Source of the DNA: Acidiphilium iwatense
GTDB taxonomy: Bacteria > Pseudomonadota > Alphaproteobacteria > Acetobacterales > Acetobacteraceae
Direction of reading: 5' to 3'
Assembly (NCBI RefSeq): GCF_021556475.1
Contig: NZ_JAKGBZ010000005.1
Coordinates: 79,290-143,289, forward strand
DNA: 64,000 bases
Shown here: piece after piece, positions 53,898-62,580 of the stretch
How positions within the stretch are numbered: the stretch's first letter is position 1
Layout: each line of letters begins with the position of its first letter
The notes under the pieces: model-generated
Databases searched by the model: none
The model's input: the letters and a program-made list of their open reading frames with translations, nothing else
Told to the model about the DNA's origin: nothing
Position numbers and translations under genes: made by a program

Positions 53898-55639
53898 TGT
53901 GCGGGATTGCCGGCATCGCGCTGAAGCCGGGGGCACGGGTCGGCCCGGAGATTCTTGCGGCGCTGGTGCGCGCGCTTGCCCATCGCGGACCGGACGGATC
54001 GGGCGTGCATGTCAGCGAACGGGCGGCGCTGGTACAGACGCGGCTCGCCATTATCGATCTCGCGACCGGCGATCAGCCGCTGTTCGGTGCGGATGCCGCG
54101 CTGATCGGCAATGGCGAAATCTATAACAATCTGGAATTGCGGGCAGAGATGGCCGATAGGCCGTTTCGGACCGGCAGCGACTGCGAGCCGCCGCTGTTTC
54201 TCGCGCGCGCGGAGCCTGATGTCACGCCGCGCCTGCGCGGGATGTTTTCGCTCGCGATCGACGATGCGATGCGCGGAACCGTCACGCTCGCGCGCGATCC
54301 GTTCGGGATCAAGCCGCTCTATACCGCGCAAACGTCGTTCGGGGCAGCGTTTGCTTCGGAACCGCAGGCGCTGATCGAGGCGGGGCTGGTGGCGCGGATG
54401 ATCGATGCGGAAAAACTCGTCGAATTGCTGCAATTGCAGTTCGTCACCGGTTCCGCGACGGTGTTTTCGGAGATTACGCGACTGCTTCCGGGCGAGACGC
54501 TGACGCTTCGGGAAGGCGCGATCGAGCGACGGCTGCGCCATGATCCGATCGAGCCCGGCGAGGCGCCGCGTGACGAGGATGCGGCGATTGCAGCACTCGA
54601 CCGCGTGCTCGAAGACAGCGTGGAGATGCATCAGCGCAGCGACGTACCGTATGGCATGTTTCTGTCGGGCGGCATCGACAGTGCGACGATTCTGGCGCTG
54701 ATGGCGCGGCTGAACGACGCGAAGGTTCTGGCGTTTACCGCGGGGTTCGACAGTTCATCGGTTGCCGACGAGCGCGATACGGCGGAAACCAGTGCGCGCG
54801 CGGTGGGGGCGCGGCATGAGCGCATCGAGATCGGCGAGGCGATGATGTGGCGGCATCTGCCCGAAATTGTTGGATGTATGGACGATCCGGCGGCGGATTA
54901 TGCGATCATTCCGAGCTGGTTTCTGGCGCGCCGCGCGAGAGAAGCGGTGAAGGTGGTGTTGTCGGGCGAAGGTGGTGACGAGATGTTCGCCGGTTATGGG
55001 CGGTATCGGGTGGCGGCGCGGCCCTGGCCGTTTGCGAAGCGGATGCGCGCGCGGGGCGGTTTCGACGGGTTGGACGTGTTGCGCGACGGGGGAGCGGTTT
55101 GGCGCGCGGGACTCGATCGGGCGCGGAATGTGACTCATGGGTCGAAGCTTGTTCGTGCGCAGCGTGAGGATATCGCCGAATGGCTGCCGAACGATTTGCT
55201 GCTGAAGCTCGATCGCTGCCTGATGGCGCATGGCGTCGAGGGACGCACGCCGTTTCTCGATCGCGAAGTCGCGCGGTTCGCGTTTTCGCTCCCGGATGGG
55301 CTGCGGGCGCGCAGGGGATTCGGAAAATACGTGCTCAGGAAATGGCTGGAGAAAAACCTGCCGGAGGCGCGGCCCTTCGCACGCAAGCAGGGGTTCGATG
55401 TGCCTGTGGCGGCCTGGATCGCGGCGCAGGGTTCGCGGCTGGGTGAATTGGTCGCACGGGCGCCGATCGTCGAGCAATTGGCGAAACCCGAGCGGGTGCG
55501 CGCAATCTTCGCGCGTGCCGATGACAGGCGCGCGGGAGTTGCGTGCTGGCGGCTGCTGTTTCTGGCGCTTTGGCACGCGCGGCACGGGTTTGGTCGCGCG
55601 GTTGACGGCGATGTGTTTGATGTTCTGACGGAGCGATAG
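53897..55639 (+). CDS. asnB: Asparagine synthase (glutamine-hydrolysing)
   Basis: The 580-residue enzyme has Cys2 as N-terminal nucleophile (MCGIAGIAL), the glutaminase domain to about residue 190 (LAHRGPDGSG), and a synthetase domain with the PP-loop SGGIDSATI. The C-terminal YGRY and LMAHGVEGRTPFLD blocks are present. Coupling to two glycosyltransferases is the typical setting of AsnB paralogues that amidate sugars in surface polysaccharide clusters, so the true role may be that rather than asparagine supply. Confidence 0.9.
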   Translation: MCGIAGIALKPGARVGPEILAALVRALAHRGPDGSGVHVSERAALVQTRLAIIDLATGDQPLFGADAALIGNGEIYNNLELRAEMADRPFRTGSDCEPPLFLARAEPDVTPRLRGMFSLAIDDAMRGTVTLARDPFGIKPLYTAQTSFGAAFASEPQALIEAGLVARMIDAEKLVELLQLQFVTGSATVFSEITRLLPGETLTLREGAIERRLRHDPIEPGEAPRDEDAAIAALDRVLEDSVEMHQRSDVPYGMFLSGGIDSATILALMARLNDAKVLAFTAGFDSSSVADERDTAETSARAVGARHERIEIGEAMMWRHLPEIVGCMDDPAADYAIIPSWFLARRAREAVKVVLSGEGGDEMFAGYGRYRVAARPWPFAKRMRARGGFDGLDVLRDGGAVWRAGLDRARNVTHGSKLVRAQREDIAEWLPNDLLLKLDRCLMAHGVEGRTPFLDREVARFAFSLPDGLRARRGFGKYVLRKWLEKNLPEARPFARKQGFDVPVAAWIAAQGSRLGELVARAPIVEQLAKPERVRAIFARADDRRAGVACWRLLFLALWHARHGFGRAVDGDVFDVLTER

Positions 55640-55641
55640 GG

Positions 55642-56970
55642 ATGGCGGAACGTTATGATCTGATCGTCGAGAACGGTATGTTTCTCCTGCCCTGGGGCGA
55701 GGCCGAAGCGCGAATCGGCGTGCGGGGCGGTCGTGTCGTGACGCTGGATGCGCGGGGCGAGGCGGAACGGACAATCGATGCTGGCGGGTTGCATGTGCTG
55801 CCCGGATTGATCGACCCGCACGTGCATTTTCGCGATTCCGGCGTGGCTGAATTGCCCGATGTCGAGACGCTGGAGACCGGCACGCGCGGCGCCGTGCTCG
55901 GCGGCATTACGGCGATTTTCGACATGCCGAACACCAGAACGCCCGCGACCGACGCGGCGAGCATCGCGGCGAAACGCGAGTCCGTCGCGGGACGGGCGTG
56001 GTGCGATGTCGGGCTTTATGTCGGTGCGACCAAACAGAATGCCGAACAACTTGGCGGACTGGAAGCCGAGCCGGGCGTTTGCGCGATCAAGGTGTTTGCA
56101 GGCTCTTCGACGGGCAATTTGCTGGTGGAGGACGATGCCTCGATCGAACGCGTGATGCGCAGCGGGCGTCGGCGCATCGCGTTTCATTCGGAGGACGAGT
56201 TCCGCTTGCAGGAGCGGCGCAAACTGTTTTCGCTCGGCCAACCCTATTCGAAACACGCCGAATGGCGCGACCCGGAATGTGCCGCACTCGGCACAAGGCG
56301 GATCATGGCGCTGGCGCGCAAGACCGGCCGACCGGCACATATTCTGCATGTTTCGACCGCGGAGGAGCTGGATTATCTGCGAGATTTCCGGGATGTCGCG
56401 AGCGTGGAAGTGTTGGTCAATCATCTGACCCAAGTGGCGCCCGACGCCTATGACCGGTTGGGCGCTTACGCGGTGATGAACCCGCCGATCCGCGAGGCGC
56501 GCCATGCGGAGGCGGCGTGGCGGGCGATTGCCGACGGGTTGGTCGATACGATCGGATCGGACCATGCACCGCATCCGCGATCGGCAAAGGAAAAACCGTG
56601 GCCGGAGACGGCAGCGGGGCTGACGGGGGTGCAGACCCTGGCGCCGGTGATGCTCGATCAGGTGCATCGCGGCAGGTTGTCGCTGGCGCGGCTGGTGGAT
56701 TTGATGGCCTCCGGCCCGGCGCGGATTTACGGCGCGGTGGGCAAGGGGCGGATCGCCGCGGGCTATGATGCCGATTTCACCATCGTCGATCTCAAACAAC
56801 GGCGCGTTATCGAACAAGCGTGGCTCGCGAGCCCGTGCGGCTGGTCGCCCTTTGTTGGCGAGTGGGTGACTGGATGGCCGGTGATGACGGTTGTTCGCGG
56901 TTTGGTGGCGATGCGCGAGGATGAGATTCTGGGGGCGCCGGCCGGCCGGCCGTTGACATTCCGAAACTAA
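55642..56970 (+). CDS. Dihydroorotase
   Basis: The 442-residue amidohydrolase has the metal HxH motif GLIDPHVHFRDSG, the carboxylated-lysine region AIKVFAGSST, AFHSEDEF, HILHVSTAEELD and TIGSDHAPHPRSAKEKP with the catalytic Asp. The size and sequence are near class I dihydroorotase PyrC, which cyclises carbamoyl-aspartate in pyrimidine synthesis; allantoinase is the main alternative. It starts 2 bp after asnB, with which it may be co-transcribed. Confidence 0.9.
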   Translation: MAERYDLIVENGMFLLPWGEAEARIGVRGGRVVTLDARGEAERTIDAGGLHVLPGLIDPHVHFRDSGVAELPDVETLETGTRGAVLGGITAIFDMPNTRTPATDAASIAAKRESVAGRAWCDVGLYVGATKQNAEQLGGLEAEPGVCAIKVFAGSSTGNLLVEDDASIERVMRSGRRRIAFHSEDEFRLQERRKLFSLGQPYSKHAEWRDPECAALGTRRIMALARKTGRPAHILHVSTAEELDYLRDFRDVASVEVLVNHLTQVAPDAYDRLGAYAVMNPPIREARHAEAAWRAIADGLVDTIGSDHAPHPRSAKEKPWPETAAGLTGVQTLAPVMLDQVHRGRLSLARLVDLMASGPARIYGAVGKGRIAAGYDADFTIVDLKQRRVIEQAWLASPCGWSPFVGEWVTGWPVMTVVRGLVAMREDEILGAPAGRPLTFRN

Positions 56971-58139
56971 CCTGTCGTTAATTTTCGATCTAATAACCGG
57001 CTTGCGGCTTCGGCGATATCGGCCTCGGTCGCGCAATAGGAGAAGCGGACGAAGTTTTCGCCGCGCGCGGGATCGAAATCATGGCCCGGCGTTGCCGCGA
57101 TATGCAATTCATTGAGGAGAGCACGGCAGAAATCCGAACTGCCTTGGCCGGTATGGGCGATGTCGGCATAGAGGTAGAAGGCGCCGTCGGCCGGCGAGAG
57201 TTTGGTGAATCCAGCGCTCGGCAGGGCATCGAGCAGCAGGGCACGGGAGCGCGCATAGCTATCGCGCCTTGCGCTGAGTTCCGCATGGCAGTCGAATGCC
57301 GCGATGGCGGCAATTTGCGAGACATGCGGCGCGCAGATGAACATGTTCTGGGTGAGGCATTCGACCGGACGCATCAGGTCTTCGGGCAAAACCATCCAGC
57401 CAATGCGCCAGCCGGTCATCGAAAAATACTTCGAAAACGAGTTGATCACGATGGCCGATGGACTGAAGCTGGCGGCCGAGGCTGACGGTTTCCCATAGGT
57501 CAGGCCGTGATAGATCTCGTCGCTGATCAGCCTGATGCCGCCATCGTGGCAATAGCGGGCGAGGGCCGCCAGGTCGTCGGGGGCTAACATCGAGCCGGTG
57601 GGATTCGCCGGCGAGGCGACCAGCACTCCTGCCGGTTTCGGATCGAGCGCTTCGAGCATTGCCACGGTCGGCTGGAATCCGGTCGCTTCGGTGGCGGGCA
57701 GCAGGATGGGTTTCAGGCCGAGTGCCACCATGATGTTGAGGTAGGGCGGGTAGCAGGGGGTCGCCAGTGCGATGGTATCGCCGGGATCGAAGGCGGCGAG
57801 AAAGGCGAGCGGAAATCCGGCCGAGGCGCCGGCCACCACGGCGATGCGCGCGGCCGGAAGATCGAGGCCATACCAATCGGCGTAATGCGCGGCGATTCGA
57901 GCACGCAGAAGCGGCAGGCCAAACGCCTCAGTGTAGCCGAGCGAGTCGGTTCCGGTCATCGCGGTTGCCACCGCCGCCCGCACGCCTTCGGGTGCGCCGG
58001 AGCCGGGCTGGCCGACCTCCATGCGGATGACGCGGTGATTGGCGGCGCCGGGCGATGCGGCGAGAGCATTCGCCGCCGCGATCACGTCCATCACCAGGAA
58101 CGGGGGGACGCGTGCGCCGGAGCCGGTTTTCAGCACCAT
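56967..58139 (-). CDS. Class I/II pyridoxal-phosphate aminotransferase
   Basis: The 390-residue fold-type I enzyme has VASPANPTGSMLAP, LISDEIYHGLTYG, and the PLP-binding Lys237 in VINSFSKYFSMTGWRIGW. The N-terminal RMEVGQPGSGAP resembles aspartate/tyrosine aminotransferases. The exact amino donor is not fixed. It is directly downstream of the GGT gene and overlaps dihydroorotase convergently by 3-4 bp. Confidence 0.92.
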   Translation of the reverse strand: MVLKTGSGARVPPFLVMDVIAAANALAASPGAANHRVIRMEVGQPGSGAPEGVRAAVATAMTGTDSLGYTEAFGLPLLRARIAAHYADWYGLDLPAARIAVVAGASAGFPLAFLAAFDPGDTIALATPCYPPYLNIMVALGLKPILLPATEATGFQPTVAMLEALDPKPAGVLVASPANPTGSMLAPDDLAALARYCHDGGIRLISDEIYHGLTYGKPSASAASFSPSAIVINSFSKYFSMTGWRIGWMVLPEDLMRPVECLTQNMFICAPHVSQIAAIAAFDCHAELSARRDSYARSRALLLDALPSAGFTKLSPADGAFYLYADIAHTGQGSSDFCRALLNELHIAATPGHDFDPARGENFVRFSYCATEADIAEAASRLLDRKLTTG

Positions 58140-59516
58140 TCAGCGCGAGCCGACGGCAAGGCCGAAACCGCGCGGATCGGCCGCACCCGCGCAGGATTTC
58201 GGCGCACCGGGCATCAGGCCGGCGCAGGCGATGACATTGGCGCGACCGGGTGCCGGCACCGGGCTTGGCATCGGCACGCTCGAATGCAGTGCATTATAGA
58301 GCCCGGCGGCAACCGCCATCGGCGCACCTTGCTGGCCGGAGCCGGTCGCGATCGCCCGGAAGTTTCCGCCGCGCGTGGCAAGCCCGGCCGCGAGCAGTGG
58401 CGGGGTGATCCGCGCCGGCGAGGCGGCGAGCAGAATGCCGGTGCCGGGTGCGATTCGTCCGGTGCCGAACAGATTGTTCATCGTCGTGGCACAGCCGACC
58501 ACGCCGCCTTTATGATCGAGGGCAGCGAACCCGGCCGAGGCGGGCAGGGCGCCAAGCGAAGCGCCGTGGCGCGCCGCCTGTGCCGCGGCGAGCGCACGGC
58601 CGGCGGCGACATCCATCGCTTGCGGATTCTGCGCGAGCGACTCGATGCCGGTGGCGGCGCCGAGTCCGCCCGCCGTCGGCAGGAAGGACAAGGAATAGCC
58701 GAGGCGATCGATCGTGACCGGGGTGACATAGCGCGGCTTGATCGCGCGGAGATCGGCGAGGGTGAGGCCACCGCCGGCCCGATCGGCGGCATCGATGAAT
58801 TTCGCGGCGAATTGACCATGGTAGAAGCCGAATACGCCAGCCGATTGCAGCCGGGTGAGCGTGGTCGCGAGATCGGGCTGGCGCAGGGTTTCCCCCGCCT
58901 GCAGCATCTGGCCCGAGGCGGTTGTGAAGACGCTGCGCGACGCTGGATTGGCAAGGAGGGCGGAGCCGACGACTGAAAGATCGGCCGCGAGCGCGCGTGA
59001 GACTGCGACACCGCCGCCTGCCATGGCTTCCGCAGGGGCGAGATCGGTAGACAGTGGCAGACGGCCATAGCGCGCCTGCATGGCGATCAAACCGCGCGCG
59101 AGTTGCGGCACCGCGGCGGGGCGGGATGCGCCCGACGTGGCACCGGACGGCTGGCCGGGTTGGAACAGCAGCGACGTGATGTGCCCGGTGCCGCCGTCAT
59201 TTTTGGGAAGGTCGATCAGACAGGCGCCGCCGCCGCCGAGGCCGGCGCGTGAAGGCAGGGTAACGGCGAGGGCGAATCCGGCTGCCGTTGCAGCATCGGC
59301 CGCGTTGCCGCCTTCGTTCAGGATATGTTTCGCCGCGAGCGCCGCTTCCGGGACCGGGGCGACGGCGAATCCCACCGCCGGCTTTTGTGGCGCGGGTTCG
59401 CCGAGCCCTTTCTGGCCGCCGCCGAACAGCGCGTGCGATACGCCGCAGCCGGTGAGGAGCACTCCGAGTGCGAGCGGTGCCGTGCGGCGCAGTATGGACA
59501 AGTTTGCCATCCCCAT
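58140..59516 (-). CDS. Gamma-glutamyltransferase family lipoprotein with divergent active site
   Basis: The 458-residue protein has a lipobox (LALGVLLTGC, Cys24), a GGT core with AAKHILNEGGNAADAATAAGFAL, VTLPSRAGLGGGGACLI and GYSLSFLPTAGGLGAATGI. The autoprocessing/nucleophile motif, normally TTHxS, reads SAGFA (Ser327 aligned to the catalytic Thr), and the GSPGG oxyanion stretch reads GSGQQG. The protein is shorter than the usual 530-580. It may be inactive, a Ser-dependent variant, or a scaffold. The start is ATG 59516 (59510 also possible). It is followed by the aminotransferase with no gap. Confidence 0.82.
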   Translation of the reverse strand: MGMANLSILRRTAPLALGVLLTGCGVSHALFGGGQKGLGEPAPQKPAVGFAVAPVPEAALAAKHILNEGGNAADAATAAGFALAVTLPSRAGLGGGGACLIDLPKNDGGTGHITSLLFQPGQPSGATSGASRPAAVPQLARGLIAMQARYGRLPLSTDLAPAEAMAGGGVAVSRALAADLSVVGSALLANPASRSVFTTASGQMLQAGETLRQPDLATTLTRLQSAGVFGFYHGQFAAKFIDAADRAGGGLTLADLRAIKPRYVTPVTIDRLGYSLSFLPTAGGLGAATGIESLAQNPQAMDVAAGRALAAAQAARHGASLGALPASAGFAALDHKGGVVGCATTMNNLFGTGRIAPGTGILLAASPARITPPLLAAGLATRGGNFRAIATGSGQQGAPMAVAAGLYNALHSSVPMPSPVPAPGRANVIACAGLMPGAPKSCAGAADPRGFGLAVGSR

Positions 59517-59941
59517 GGTTGCGGAAGCCAGATCGACCGACAGGCCATAACCGCCTTCGGCAAGGCGGGCAATAAAGCGGGGCCGATCACACTTGGTTGA
59601 GCGCCGGAATTTCGCACATAGCACCCGGATTGTTCTATTGAGCCATGCAGGATTGACGGCGCTGAAGCCTCTATCCGGTCTTGCCGGTGGCAGGGTCAGC
59701 GTCCTATCGAGAGCGCGTTCAGGGTTTTGATGCAGTGCAGCGTGCCGAGGCAGGCTGTGCCGGACACCGAGGGCTAGTGTGGCGATTCTGAAATTCCTAC
59801 TCAGTTGTGGCGGCGATTTTAGGAATTTCAGAATCATAGCCGCGCTGGAAGTGCTTGATTTTTCTAGTGTTCTATCGTTGCGGAAATTCGTAGAACGCTT
59901 TTGGCAATGCAAACGGATTTCCGCAACGGAACACTAGAGCC
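59517..59941. other. 425-bp gap with palindromic elements before cydA
   Basis: No convincing gene is seen. GATTCTGAAATTCCTA (59784-59799) and TAGGAATTTCAGAATC (59820-59835) are perfect 16-bp inverted arms. A second imperfect palindrome lies at 59864-59937 and is listed separately. CTAGTGT also starts at 59774. The cydA and GGT promoters should both lie here. The rest of the gap shows nothing notable. Confidence 0.6.
59864..59937. mobile_element. MITE-like palindromic element (IS630-type CTAG ends) abutting cydA
   Basis: CTAGTGTTC-TAT-CGTTGCGGAAAT (59864-59887) pairs with ATTTCCGCAACG-GAACACTAG (59917-59937), with a 3-nt bulge and a 29-nt loop. Both ends read CTAG with inner GTGTTC/GAACAC, compatible with insertion into TA within CTAG as for IS630-family elements. 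No transposase is present. It ends 4 bp before the cydA ATG and its right arm contains the GGAA that would serve as ribosome site. The classification is a hypothesis. Confidence 0.5.
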
Positions 59942-61360
59942 ATGCAGTCGGCCATCACGTCACCCCTCGCGCTCAATCTCGCGCGATCCCAGTTCGGGTT
60001 CACCATCGCGTTCCACATCATGTTTCCCGCTTTTTCGATCGGGCTGGCGAGCTATCTCGCAGTGCTCGAACTGATGTGGCTGAAGACGCAAAACCAGGTC
60101 TATCTCGACGCCTATAAATACTGGCTTAAGATTTTCGCCGTAGTATTCGCCATCGGCGTGGTTTCGGGGCTGGTGATGGCATATGAGGTAGGGGCAAACT
60201 GGAGCGGCTATTCCAACAAGGCGGGACCGATCCTGGGGCCGCTGCTGGCTTATGAAACGCTGACCGCATTTTTCCTCGAGGCCGGGTTTCTCGGGATCAT
60301 GCTGTTCGGCCTGAAGCGGGTGGGACCGAGGCTGCATTTTGCCGCGACGGCGCTGGTGTCGATTGGAACGCTGATTTCGGCCTCGTGGATTCTGTCGGCC
60401 AATTCCTGGATGCAGACGCCGCAGGGCTACACGATCGGGCCGCACGGCGTGTTCGTGCCGGTCAATTGGTGGAAGATCATCTTCAACCCGACCTTTCCCT
60501 ATGAATGGCTGCACATGGTGACGGCGGCCTATCTGGCGACCGCCTTCGCGGTGGGCGCGGTGGGTGCGTTTCATCTGCTGCGGCACAAGGATAATCCGGT
60601 CAGCCGGCTGATGCTGTCGATGGCGATGTGGATGGCGGCGATCGTCGCGCCGATCCAGGGATTGATCGGCGATTCGGCTGGCCGAGAGGTCTGGAAATCC
60701 CAACCGGCGAAACTCGCCGCGATGGAGGGCGACTTCCATACCAGGGCGGGCCAGGCGCTGCATCTGTTCGGCTGGCCGGATCGGGCGCTCGGCAGGCTGC
60801 TATACGATCTCAAGGTGCCTGATCTGGGTTCGCTGATCATCACCCACTCGATGCATGGCACGGTGCAAGGGCTCGATGCGTTCCCCGAGAAAAACTGGCC
60901 GGTTCTGGTGACTACCTTCTGGGGGTTTCGCATCATGGTCGGGCTGTGGGCGGTGATGGTCGCGGTGGGGCTGTACAGCCTGTGGCTGCGCTATCGCCGG
61001 CGGCTGTACGAGGCGCGGCGGTTTCACCGGATCGTGGCATCGTGCGGGCCGATCGGCTTTATCACCATCATCGCGGGCTGGACCGTGACCGAGACCGGGC
61101 GCCAGCCCTGGACGGTCTATGGCGTGCTGCGCACGGCGCAGAGCGTGTCGCCGCTGAGTGTGGGCGAGGTATTGTGGTCGTTCGGCATCATCATCGTGTT
61201 GTATTGCGTCGTGTTCGGCACCGGCATCCGCTACATCCTGGCAATGATGGCGCGTGAGCCGCAGACCGGCGAGCCGGAGCCGAGCGGCGACAAGCCGCTG
61301 CGTACCTACGGGCCGCAGGGGCTGCACGACCCCGACGCGACCGTCAATTCGGCGGAGTGA
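59942..61360 (+). CDS. cydA: Cytochrome bd ubiquinol oxidase subunit I (CIO type)
   Basis: The 472-residue integral membrane protein is the haem-bearing subunit of a bd-type quinol oxidase that reduces oxygen to water. SQFGFTIAFHIMFPAFSIG carries the haem-ligand His near the N-terminus, and GRQPWTVYGVLRT lies in a later helix. The shorter, simple quinol loop and this motif set place it with the cyanide-insensitive CioA group. cydB follows after 7 bp. Confidence 0.96.
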   Translation: MQSAITSPLALNLARSQFGFTIAFHIMFPAFSIGLASYLAVLELMWLKTQNQVYLDAYKYWLKIFAVVFAIGVVSGLVMAYEVGANWSGYSNKAGPILGPLLAYETLTAFFLEAGFLGIMLFGLKRVGPRLHFAATALVSIGTLISASWILSANSWMQTPQGYTIGPHGVFVPVNWWKIIFNPTFPYEWLHMVTAAYLATAFAVGAVGAFHLLRHKDNPVSRLMLSMAMWMAAIVAPIQGLIGDSAGREVWKSQPAKLAAMEGDFHTRAGQALHLFGWPDRALGRLLYDLKVPDLGSLIITHSMHGTVQGLDAFPEKNWPVLVTTFWGFRIMVGLWAVMVAVGLYSLWLRYRRRLYEARRFHRIVASCGPIGFITIIAGWTVTETGRQPWTVYGVLRTAQSVSPLSVGEVLWSFGIIIVLYCVVFGTGIRYILAMMAREPQTGEPEPSGDKPLRTYGPQGLHDPDATVNSAE

Positions 61361-61367
61361 CGGACCC

Positions 61368-62396
61368 ATGCTGAACGCTCATACGCTGCCGATCATCTGG
61401 GGCTGCATCATGGCCTTCGTGATCTTCGCATATGTCACATTGGACGGATTCGACCTCGGCGTGGGTATTCTGTTCGGGGTGGAACCGATGCGCGAGGACC
61501 GGGACGTGATGGTCAATTCCATAGCGCCGGTCTGGGACGGCAACGAGACATGGTTGGTGCTTGGCGGATCGGGGCTCTACGGGGCGTTTCCGGTCGCCTA
61601 CAGCGTGATTTTGCCCTCGGTTTATCTGCTCGTGATCACCATGTTGATGGGGTTGATCCTGCGTGGCGTGTCGTTCGAATTCCGCTTCCGCGCGACCACT
61701 GAACGCCAGCGGCATTTATGGGATTACGGGTTTTTCGGCGGTTCGGTGGTGGCGGCGTTCTGCCAGGGGGTTATTCTCGGCGGCGTGCTGCAGGGAACCC
61801 GGATCGCGCATCAGCAATTCGCCGGCGGGACGTTCGACTGGCTGTCGGGATTCTCGATCTTTACCGGGATTGCCGTCGTGCTGGGATATGCGCTGCTGGG
61901 AGCGACCTGGCTGGTTTGGCGCACCGAGGGCGAGTTGCAGCGCCGGGTCCGGCGGCACGCGAAGGTACTCGGCATCGTGATGCTGGCGCTGATCCTGGTG
62001 GTGAGCCTGTGGACGCCGACCCTGGACCCGTCCTTCGCGCATCGCTGGTTCAGCTTTCCGGGGATTTTCATCACCGGGCTGGCGCCGCTCGCGGTGATCG
62101 CCCTCGGTTATGCGTTTTTCCGCACGCTCGCGCGCGATACCGAGGCGCATCACGACAAGACGCCGTTTCTTTGCGCGCTCGGGATGTTTTTCGTGAGTTT
62201 CCTGGGGCTCGGCTATTCGCTTTATCCGAATATCGTGCCGCCCACACTGACGATCTGGCAGGCGGCATCGCCGGTCAGTTCGCAGATTTTCCTTCTGGTG
62301 GGCGCCGTGGTGATGATCCCGATCATCATCGGCTATAATATATTCGCCTATTCCATATTCCACGGGAAGGTCGAGGCCGGTGCCCATTATCATTGA
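61368..62396 (+). CDS. cydB: Cytochrome bd ubiquinol oxidase subunit II (CIO type)
   Basis: The 342-residue protein has about nine membrane helices and the family start LPIIWGCIMAFVIFAYVTLDGFDLG, with PVWDGNETWLVLGG and GLGYSLYPNIVPPTL. It forms the heterodimer with CydA. ATG 61368 is preceded by GGAG and is 7 bp after the cydA stop. Its 3' end overlaps a small DUF2474-like gene. Confidence 0.96.
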   Translation: MLNAHTLPIIWGCIMAFVIFAYVTLDGFDLGVGILFGVEPMREDRDVMVNSIAPVWDGNETWLVLGGSGLYGAFPVAYSVILPSVYLLVITMLMGLILRGVSFEFRFRATTERQRHLWDYGFFGGSVVAAFCQGVILGGVLQGTRIAHQQFAGGTFDWLSGFSIFTGIAVVLGYALLGATWLVWRTEGELQRRVRRHAKVLGIVMLALILVVSLWTPTLDPSFAHRWFSFPGIFITGLAPLAVIALGYAFFRTLARDTEAHHDKTPFLCALGMFFVSFLGLGYSLYPNIVPPTLTIWQAASPVSSQIFLLVGAVVMIPIIIGYNIFAYSIFHGKVEAGAHYH

Positions 62397-62529
62397 CGCA
62401 TGGCTCGACCGTGCGCTGCGCGATCATCCGGTTCTGCGCAGATGGGTGTGGTTCGTCCTCATCTATGCGGTGAGCGTGGCGGTTTTCGCGGCGGTCGCTT
62501 TTGGCTTGAACGCGCTGGTGCCGGGTTGA
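62380..62529 (+). CDS. Small bd-oxidase-associated membrane protein (DUF2474/CydX-like)
   Basis: A 49-residue frame from GTG 62380 to TGA 62527-62529, overlapping the last 17 bases of cydB. The residues include HPVLRRWVWFVLIYAVSVAV, then FAAVAFGLNALVPG, a short basic cytoplasmic end and a single membrane helix, matching the DUF2474 pattern of small proteins after cioAB genes. CydX-type subunits stabilise haems in bd oxidases, and this protein is likely to do the same. Start codon and translation are predicted only. Confidence 0.72.
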   Translation: MPIIIDAWLDRALRDHPVLRRWVWFVLIYAVSVAVFAAVAFGLNALVPG

Positions 62530-62580
62530 GCCTGCGCGCAATGTTGTGTCGCGGCGTGGATTGCGCTACCGGCGCGCTCC

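Noticed and set aside
55135..57036. 633-codon open frame antisense to asnB and dihydroorotase
   Set aside because: It spans two well-supported genes on the plus strand and shows no domain signature.
59517..59912. Upstream in-frame extension of the GGT gene
   Set aside because: The frame is open, but the extension crosses the palindromic elements, lacks a signal peptide, and would bury the lipoprotein signal at residue about 140.
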